Assembly (NCBI GenBank): GCA_023014335.1
Contig: JAECYW010000008.1
Coordinates: forward strand, 2,356,001 to 2,420,000
Source: Galerina marginata
Lineage: Eukaryota > Basidiomycota > Agaricomycetes > Agaricales > Galerinaceae
Length of the DNA stretch: 64,000 nucleotides
Direction: 5' to 3'
Below the pieces are notes generated by a model that saw nothing but the letters and a program-made list of their open reading frames with translations, did not search any database and had not been told where the DNA came from. The translations under genes were made by a program, and so were the position numbers. Each line of letters begins with the position of its first letter. Positions within the stretch are counted from its first letter, which is position 1. Shown piece after piece: positions 58,266 through 64,000 of this stretch.

Positions 58266-60361
58266 CTACAAACACAGCAGCATAGAGCCCAGAAGCAGGC
58301 CGAGGCAGACGGCCACAGCCTCTTGTTCCACAGCAGCGAACTTGCCATGACCGAAATTTGTAGCAGGTGGCGCCGGAGGATCCAAACACTTCGCAGCAGA
58401 CTGCAAAGTCGCGTCCTGTGGACCAGACTGAAGAGGGTTGCATCTGAAGGGACATCGGCTTCGATATATCAGTACTCCGTGAAACACATACCCAGGCAAT
58501 TTCTCGAGCTGGCCGTCAATCGTTTCGTCCACCTGTGGTGATATCTTGCACTGGTCTGCAATGGTGGCGTTGCCGACGGTAAGGAATGAACAGGCCTCTG
58601 TGATTCCTGTGCCTGTGGGGTCGTTTGGATTGTTGCATTTGTCAATGGCACTTTGAAGAGCGCTGAACGAGTAAAGTAGCGGATAAGGGCTAGTGGTTAA
58701 AGCCGGGTTAAGAACGAACTGACTCTGTATCCCATCCATTCTGAAAGTCAGCGTGCCACGAGTAACCCGTTGGATCACTGATACATAATTTTACATGAAT
58801 TACTTCAGACAGACTTGTAGGAAGACTCACCCAGTAGCTAACAGCGGTCCCAATGAGCCGAATTCGTCTCCAGAGCAGGTAACAGCACTTACCATAAACA
58901 AACGGCCACGCATCCTTCGAAGGGTCCCATTTATCTATCAGGGTATGCACGTTCCAGGTGACCTATTTGGAAGTTAAAGATTTGGATTAATTAGTTGCTG
59001 TACAGGCATCATAGCGCGATGAACCATGTAGCCATACCTCATATAAAAGCTTCATGAAAGGCACAGGATGCGTTGACGGACAATCGCCGTTGTCGAGACC
59101 CGATAAGTAGGCGGTATGAGAGACGTGGTCGGAGGAGTCAAGGTTCTGCGAAAATCGAAGTGCCGTTACAACTTATTCCTCTATGATGAGGTCTCATTCT
59201 TACCACGCCGTCCCAGCAAGCTGGCATATGAATACGAGAATTCAAGCCACCCTAAAGATAGAAGGTATGAGCAGAGAATTTCTCTCAAACATGTTCTGGC
59301 AAGACCTACCTCACAATCAGTGTTCGGAAAACCATTAGCTGAAAAGAGTAGACTTCCATCAGTGGCAGTATCAAGCACATTCAGGAAGACGCACTAGTGT
59401 CCACACTGTTGTAACCAGTAGTACTGCTATTAGGGTACCTCAAGCACTCCCACTCGACCGCCCGTTCCGCCAGCTCTGCCTGGGATCCTTCTCCGGGCGT
59501 GTATCTTCAAGAACCTGGATGAGCAACGTTTCCGGATGCGGACAGTTTGGAGGCAAGCTCACTTTCGCGAACGCCGTAGAGGATTCCCGCTGATCATCTT
59601 GAGTCCAGCCGGGAAAGCTTTCAATCCTGGACCACCGTTGCTGACATCTCCATTACCTCGGTTTTGGTAGTATACAAGGAGGCCTGTGGACGGTGTTTGA
59701 GTATTTAAAGACGAATAACGTGATTAAGAAAGAGGTTGACGTGCCTCCGTTTGGAACAGGCTCGAATAGCTTTGTCTTGGGATCTTGGAAGTATAGTTTA
59801 GGGAACCCTGCACAAAAAATCAGTCAGGTTTGGTCTTTCGATATAGGCGAAGAACTTGCAATAGTTGGAGAGGTCCTGTTGCCATTTGGCACGATGAGTA
59901 CTTCGTTGCGGTAAGTCGAGGAATAGGTATTCTTACTTGAGCAACCAAACAGTTCGTGCATGATGACGTTCGTAATGTGTTGTAGGTGCTGTTGGCCGCG
60001 AAGTCTGAAATATCGACAGTTAAGCGAACACTGAGCAAGATGAAACTTTTGGGCAAGAGGAATTACGATTTGCACCATGCACCGTCTGTACAAAGTCAGC
60101 ACTGATGTGTCAGCTTGTTGAGGACTTCAGAGGGAGGATTCACGAACATGGACGTGGTTGGAAGGCGACGCTCCAGGCGAGACAATAGGGTCGATCCTTT
60201 CTGTACAGTGTAAACAACGGTTAGATTTTTCGACATCGAAGTGAGATTACTTTACCTTGCACCAACGGCGTCGTACAGGCGACTCTAAACCATGCGTTAA
60301 CCAGCTGGGGGTGGAATGTCACAGCGACCAGCAGCAGCTGGGTAGGCAGCCAGAACAACAT
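58266..60361 (-). CDS. DUF1996 secreted protein
   Basis: Secreted fungal protein of the DUF1996 family, found in many wood-decay and litter secretomes; activity unproven. The start MLFWLPTQLLLVAVTFHPQL is a signal peptide. Early exons: 60361-60256, 60200-60148, 60085-60067, 60004-59937, 59875-59860. They spell out RIDPIVSPG, NHVH|TVHGAN|HFAANS, SCTNCLVAQ|DLSNY|W. The next begins at 59807 (FPKLYFQDPKTKLFEPVP). Later blocks: GLKAFPAGLKMISGNPLRR, RAVEWECL, NTDCE|GG..MPACWDG, NLDSSDHVSHTAY, CPSTHPVPF, WPFVYG, DPTGYSWHADFQNGWD and KLPG|CNPLQSG. Two exons are 19 and 16 nt, and the intron at 59859 has a GC donor. One junction near 59690 could not be resolved in frame. The C-terminus is hydrophobic (CLGLLLGSMLLCL), suggesting a GPI signal or anchor. 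Confidence 0.85.
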
Positions 60362-61044
60362 TATAAAATCAGGGCAGGGATGTGGGATCAATCGCGACAC
60401 CCTGAACCGCAGGCTGCCTTATATTCCAGCCCTTTCATTCTTCGGTTGTGAAAGACGCGTCGAACAGCCGAGGATAGACAGCCTACGGCTCGCCCAGGGC
60501 AGGCACAGAGGCTAATCAGTAATCTTCTCGGGTTCTGTCAACACGCGCTTGTTGAACGGTGACAGAGCGGTTTCGGGCGTGTTTGAAGTCATCGTGCCAC
60601 GGATAGACGGCTCGACGACTTCAAGCTGTTCGGAGGTTAATTATGTCGCGCCCGTTAAGAACAAGACATGAGGCCTCGAGGGGATTATCTATTCGAAAAC
60701 CTGTTGAACTTGTCGCATGGTTGTGGTTTATTGCAGTTGGTGAGATGTTTCAACCAGACAATTTGTTTTTTGACAGGATATCTTATAAGAGAGCATATGT
60801 CAGCGCCAACTGAACCATTACAACACAGAAAGGTACACATACCTCCTTATAATAAGTTATATGTGAAGGCCTGTGAAGGCTTTCATTTCATATCTGATGT
60901 TGGGAGCAACAGGTGTCGATAAGCACGTTGCAAGCAAGCCCGAAAGGCATGACCGAGATTTTCCGGGTACACGGCGCGGAACAAATAAATAACGCGTCTG
61001 TCACATGCGTGACCAGCTGCAAAACACTCAGAACAGCCACGACG
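60362..61044. other. Divergent promoter of the DUF1996 gene and PSF1
   Basis: Bidirectional promoter of about 680 bases. An open frame at 60668-60922 has no motif. The MCB element nearest PSF1 is listed separately. Confidence 0.5.
60992..60997 (+). promoter_or_regulatory. MCB (ACGCGT) element upstream of PSF1
   Basis: ACGCGT lies 48 bases before the PSF1 ATG. MBF/MCB control of replication genes at G1/S is established in yeasts; a role here is inferred from position and gene identity. Confidence 0.5.
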
Positions 61045-61641
61045 ATGACCGAAGCGCGTCAATACGGCGAGCTTGCTACTCAGCTCGTCACCGAATCCAG
61101 GCGATCTACCCAGACGGACACCCTCATCAAGTACAACGACTCTTTAGTGCGGTCAATCCTTCGCGAACAACGCGATCTCGAGAAGGCCATCGACGCGCTC
61201 TTGATCGACGGGCGACCACCACCACCTGCGCTGCTTATCATCCAAACTGCGATCAACAGGAACAAAAGATGCTTACTGGCATATCATTCGCATCGCGTCG
61301 ATCGGCTGCGGGATATGTACTGGGCGGTCGGGGGTGCTCTTCCACACATTCTTTCGAACCAGGATATCCGCAGCAAGCTTTCGCCACATGAGGTGGACTA
61401 CCTGCGACAATACAACGGCTCGGTCATGGAATTTAGGTCCGAATTTTCGCATGAGCTGGATATCACAGCGGGCATCACCAAACCACCGAAGGATCTTAAC
61501 GTTCTCGTGCATGTTATCAACGATTGTGGGACCATTCAAACGGAGTTGGGTATCATTGATTTCCAGAAGGGTCAACGGTTCATGGTTCGCAGAGCGGATA
61601 TTGAGCACCTCATTGTTCAAGGATTCCTGGAGGAGGTCTGA
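61045..61641 (+). CDS. PSF1: GINS complex subunit Psf1
   Basis: Core replisome factor: GINS (Psf1, Psf2, Psf3, Sld5) joins Cdc45 and Mcm2-7 to form the CMG helicase. Single exon, 198 residues, the usual length. The helical A-domain reads ARQYGELATQLVTESRRSTQ, LIKYNDSLVRSILREQRDLE and NRNKRCLLAYHSHRVDRLRD. The small C-terminal B-domain has PPKDLNVLVHVINDCGTIQT and ends FMVRRADIEHLIVQGFLEEV. The frame is open upstream from a GTG at 60913, but that part lacks conservation and the ATG at 61045 gives the expected start. An ACGCGT box precedes it. Confidence 0.95.
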   Translation: MTEARQYGELATQLVTESRRSTQTDTLIKYNDSLVRSILREQRDLEKAIDALLIDGRPPPPALLIIQTAINRNKRCLLAYHSHRVDRLRDMYWAVGGALPHILSNQDIRSKLSPHEVDYLRQYNGSVMEFRSEFSHELDITAGITKPPKDLNVLVHVINDCGTIQTELGIIDFQKGQRFMVRRADIEHLIVQGFLEEV

Positions 61642-61802
61642 GGCGAGGAGAACGCGAGGAGAAACAAGGAGGATGGCTCTGTTTCTAAATCCAGAAGTTG
61701 TTTGGTTCCAGGGTTGTCGTCAAATACCTGCCATCATTCTTGCTGCCGGCTGCCGCCAAACGACGCGTTTTGTCCCTCTCGTTCCTCCATATCGCCCAGG
61801 CC

Positions 61803-62963
61803 ATGCTCAGTCGGCATGTCTCTCTACCCTCTACCTCGTTCTCGTCTGCAAGAATCGTTAACGCGCGAATTGAACTCCTAAAATGTGCCAGACCACCGGC
61901 AAAATCGCGCATAGCAGTCTCACCCCGCTGTTATCACCTACAGGCTCCTACAAGGCCATATACCATCGACGTCGCGTCGCGAAATCTCTCTGACATAGGA
62001 CTTCGTACCCAACTACCACCAGACTCTTTACCAGATCCTAATCAATCCCCTCCTGAAATTCCCGACCAAGACTGGGAAATTCGAACAGGTGAGCACCATC
62101 AGTTCCACTTTGTTGCCCAACCTTATTAACTTGAAGTTTAGGTCGCGCTATCTATGTTCTTCAGGAGACTCTTCCTGAATTCTTCAAAACTGGCCTTATC
62201 ACCTCGATAAACAAAATCACGGGAACACCTCGGCCCCCAAATTCAACGTCTACACCTTCAGCTAATCCCAACTTCCTAGAACACGACGTGTTTCAAGATG
62301 AAGAAGAAGCTATATATAGTCCCAACATTAGACTTTCCTATACTCCTCCGGTTGCTCTCCCTCCTCCCTTCCCAAAAACATTGCACGCGGAAGGCATGTG
62401 TCAAATTCCTTCACTGCATTAGAATGTGGTGAATAATATCATTTTATAAATAGGCATCCAATTATACCTCGCCTCCTCCAGTCTTATCAGGCATACAATG
62501 CTAGCACTATATTCCGATCTCGCCGTCCGGAACGACAAGCTTGTTGTCAATACCCCCTCAACTCGGTCATCATCGTCCGATCCACCTTCTCGTAAAAAGC
62601 GAAGGATTAGTAGAGAAAAAAGCGTCCTACTTCGACAGACTGTAACAGGAATAGCGCGTGTTAGCGGGAAGCCTGGCGAGTGGGTAATGTGCGTCCCAAC
62701 CTTTCCTTTCAATCCTCTCCTGCTTATTTCCAACTTTTTACCTCAGAGAGTCGACATACACGTTCTCACCAATCACTGGACTCATCCATCAACATGTAGT
62801 AAATTCGATACACCCCGCACCGCATCAGGCCGTCTATGATTCTCTCCGCCTCAGCCTGGGGAAGTTACTTGGTTTTGAGTGGGGCAGCGGTCCTGGTCGT
62901 CCGAGTACGACAAACGGAGCAGCATTTAACGGAGAGGTCGAAAGTCGGAAAGGTGGTCGATGA
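61803..62963 (+). CDS. Conserved fungal protein, probable mitochondrial
   Basis: Exons 61803-62088, 62142-62393, 62454-62688, 62747-62963 give 329 residues with consistent phases. The N-terminal 45 residues are basic and Ser/Ala-rich without acids (MLSRHVSLPSTSFSSARIV, KCARPPAKSRIAVSPRC), a typical mitochondrial presequence. The core reads RAIYVLQETLPEFFKTGLI, IYSPNIRLSYTPPVALPPPF, EG|IQLYLASSSLIRHTMLAL, and ESTYTFSPITGLIHQHVVNS then HPAPHQAVYDSLRLSLGKLL. The pattern resembles single-domain DUF2358/NTF2-like proteins, but I am not certain. Intron 2 uses a GC donor (AAG|GCATGT), required to keep the frame. A basic patch (SRKKRRISREKS) interrupts the middle. Confidence 0.75.
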
Positions 62964-63495
62964 GGAAGTCATGTGGGGATATCCTGCTTCCCTGTTGTCG
63001 TTATCGAGCTGCGTTGCTCGTTACTTCATTGAAAAGTAACTAAGTATATCCTAGGTATACTTTTTTGCACAATCAAGAGTACAGAGATACAGAAAAACGC
63101 GTTCTAAAAGCTCAAGGCGCTGCCACAATGTTTATACCTCACATTCATTACCAATGGGTCCTGGATCTCGATGCTTGGAGCCTTCCTGAATGACATATGT
63201 GTTTGCTACAGCTCCAGACGGATAGGTTCGGCCAGCGTCGCTGCACAGCTGCGTCTGTGTGAAGACCTGCTGCCGAATTGGAATGAAACACAGCTTGTTC
63301 TAATTCTAGTCTGTTACTCGAGTACAGCCCATTCACGCGACTCGGCGGCTTCAAGCTTTGAGCCCAAGTTAGCCCATCACCAGCGCCAGGCACAGCGCGT
63401 GTTAGAGGATTTATAGTGCCGTCTTTCCCTTTACCATCCTCCCACTGCACCGGGGTTGTACCTCTCACTCTTCGAGCCCCTTCCAATGTTCTCCC
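62964..63495. other. Intergenic region
   Basis: 3' region of the preceding gene and possible promoter of the next. Overlapping weak ORFs only. Confidence 0.45.
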
Positions 63496-63927
63496 ATGGC
63501 CACAACCTTCAAATCAATGGAGGCCTGTTTACTCAGCACAACGGCCATCCTAAACGCACGGGTAGGTATTTTCCCGAACGTTCTACAAAGGCGCTCACGA
63601 TCCTTACGTGCTAGCAGGCTTAGAACTGCTACTCGATGCCGCTTCGGCCCTAACGAGGACCTCATAGCGTTGATAAATATTCCCGAGATCAAATTTCCGC
63701 AAGGAGGATTATTACTGGATCCCCCAGAGTTCTACTACGATAAGGAGACGTGTAAAAGCGTGGTCCAAGTATTTGGCAAATACCTGGACAGAGTCTGTGG
63801 TTCAGTACCAATGGGGTTCCGAATAACTGTCGAGGGAAACAACAGGCGAGATCAAGTATCATATTATTACGATGCGAATGACGAGTCGGCATTGTGCTTT
63901 TGGAGCGCTTACCCTGTTGTAAACTGA
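63496..63927 (+). CDS. Uncharacterised ORF near right edge
   Basis: Open frame of 143 codons starting at ATG 63496. The second half looks protein-like: LIALINIPEIKFPQGG, LLLDPPEFYYDKET, VSYYYDANDESALCFW. The YYYDxNxxSxxxFW pattern recalls Tyr/Trp motifs of other Agaricomycete hypothetical proteins. The first half is basic and may be intronic (gtaggt at 63561, tagcag near 63620). The frame ends at TGA 63925, but a donor (GTAAAC) just before it could continue the gene past the window. Identity unknown. Confidence 0.4.
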   Translation: MATTFKSMEACLLSTTAILNARVGIFPNVLQRRSRSLRASRLRTATRCRFGPNEDLIALINIPEIKFPQGGLLLDPPEFYYDKETCKSVVQVFGKYLDRVCGSVPMGFRITVEGNNRRDQVSYYYDANDESALCFWSAYPVVN

Positions 63928-64000
63928 ATACATAGGACATTTCAAATTTGTTAGAACTCTTTCCAGATTGACGCCGTGGAATGTAGGAGTAAGAAGAGTA

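Noticed and set aside
60913..61044. N-terminal extension of PSF1 from a GTG
   Set aside because: Psf1 proteins start just before the helical domain; the ATG at 61045 gives the family length.
1..64000. CRISPR arrays, rRNA, tRNA, bacterial operons or an intact transposon
   Set aside because: Read for on both strands; intron-rich eukaryotic gene structure throughout and no clear evidence of these features.

Overview
The window looks like euchromatic DNA from an Agaricomycete mushroom (Basidiomycota). Almost every gene is split by 45-100 base introns with GT-AG, and sometimes GC-AG, borders. Intergenic spacers are short, genes lie on both strands, and several families are typical of gilled mushrooms: F-box/LRR proteins, seven-helix DUF6533-type membrane proteins, NACHT proteins, AsaB/CmcJ-like oxygenases and a DUF1996 secreted protein. 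There are no rRNA or tRNA genes, no CRISPR and no intact transposon that I can see. All spliced models are read by eye from reading frame, splice consensus and family conservation.

Layout. 0.5-5.2 kb: three tandem copies of a seven-helix membrane protein, the first decayed. 5.5-8.1 kb: an F-box gene flanked by two broken copies of its own 5' end inside direct repeats. 8.5-11.0 kb (-): calcineurin A. 12.0-15.5 kb: two uncharacterised Agaricomycete genes that may be one. 15.6-17.0 kb (-): a weak unknown. 17.9-21.6 kb: an O-methyltransferase with a very long Ser/Pro-rich tail. 22.5-24.5 kb (-): a coiled-coil membrane protein. 25.7-27.3 kb: an F-box-like LRR protein. 27.6-29.0 kb (-): a DUF6533 seven-helix protein.

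30.6-33.4 kb: two AsaB/CmcJ-like oxygenases in tandem. 35.4-39.5 kb: a large TPR-CHAT protease. 39.7-40.1 kb: a truncated oxygenase copy. 40.4-42.3 kb (-): ULA1, the regulatory half of the NEDD8 E1. 43.5-44.4 kb (-): oxygenase copy 4. 46.5-47.7 kb: a stand-alone class I aminoacyl-tRNA-synthetase-like protein, convergent with an ASCH/PUA-like gene (47.8-48.4 kb). 49.0-50.6 kb: a mitochondrial stomatin-like protein. 51.2-53.9 kb (-): an EH-domain coiled-coil gene carrying a frameshift and an in-frame stop. 54.2-56.7 kb: a NACHT (NLR-like) NTPase. 56.9-57.9 kb (-): oxygenase copy 5. 58.3-60.4 kb (-): a DUF1996 secreted protein. 61.0-63.0 kb: GINS subunit PSF1 and a probable mitochondrial protein. 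The window ends in an unassigned ORF.

How the genes relate. Housekeeping genes (CNA1, ULA1, PSF1, stomatin) are interleaved with fast-evolving family members. The clearest connected set is the five-copy oxygenase family, which shares a promoter signature (TTAGTAAGCC plus a CAAGAC..CGGTG block). A second theme is possible self/non-self or cell-death signalling: a TPR-CHAT protease and a NACHT protein lie 15 kb apart, and the NACHT protein shares an N-terminal Gly-Gly-x-Phe motif with the unknown gene at 12.0 kb.
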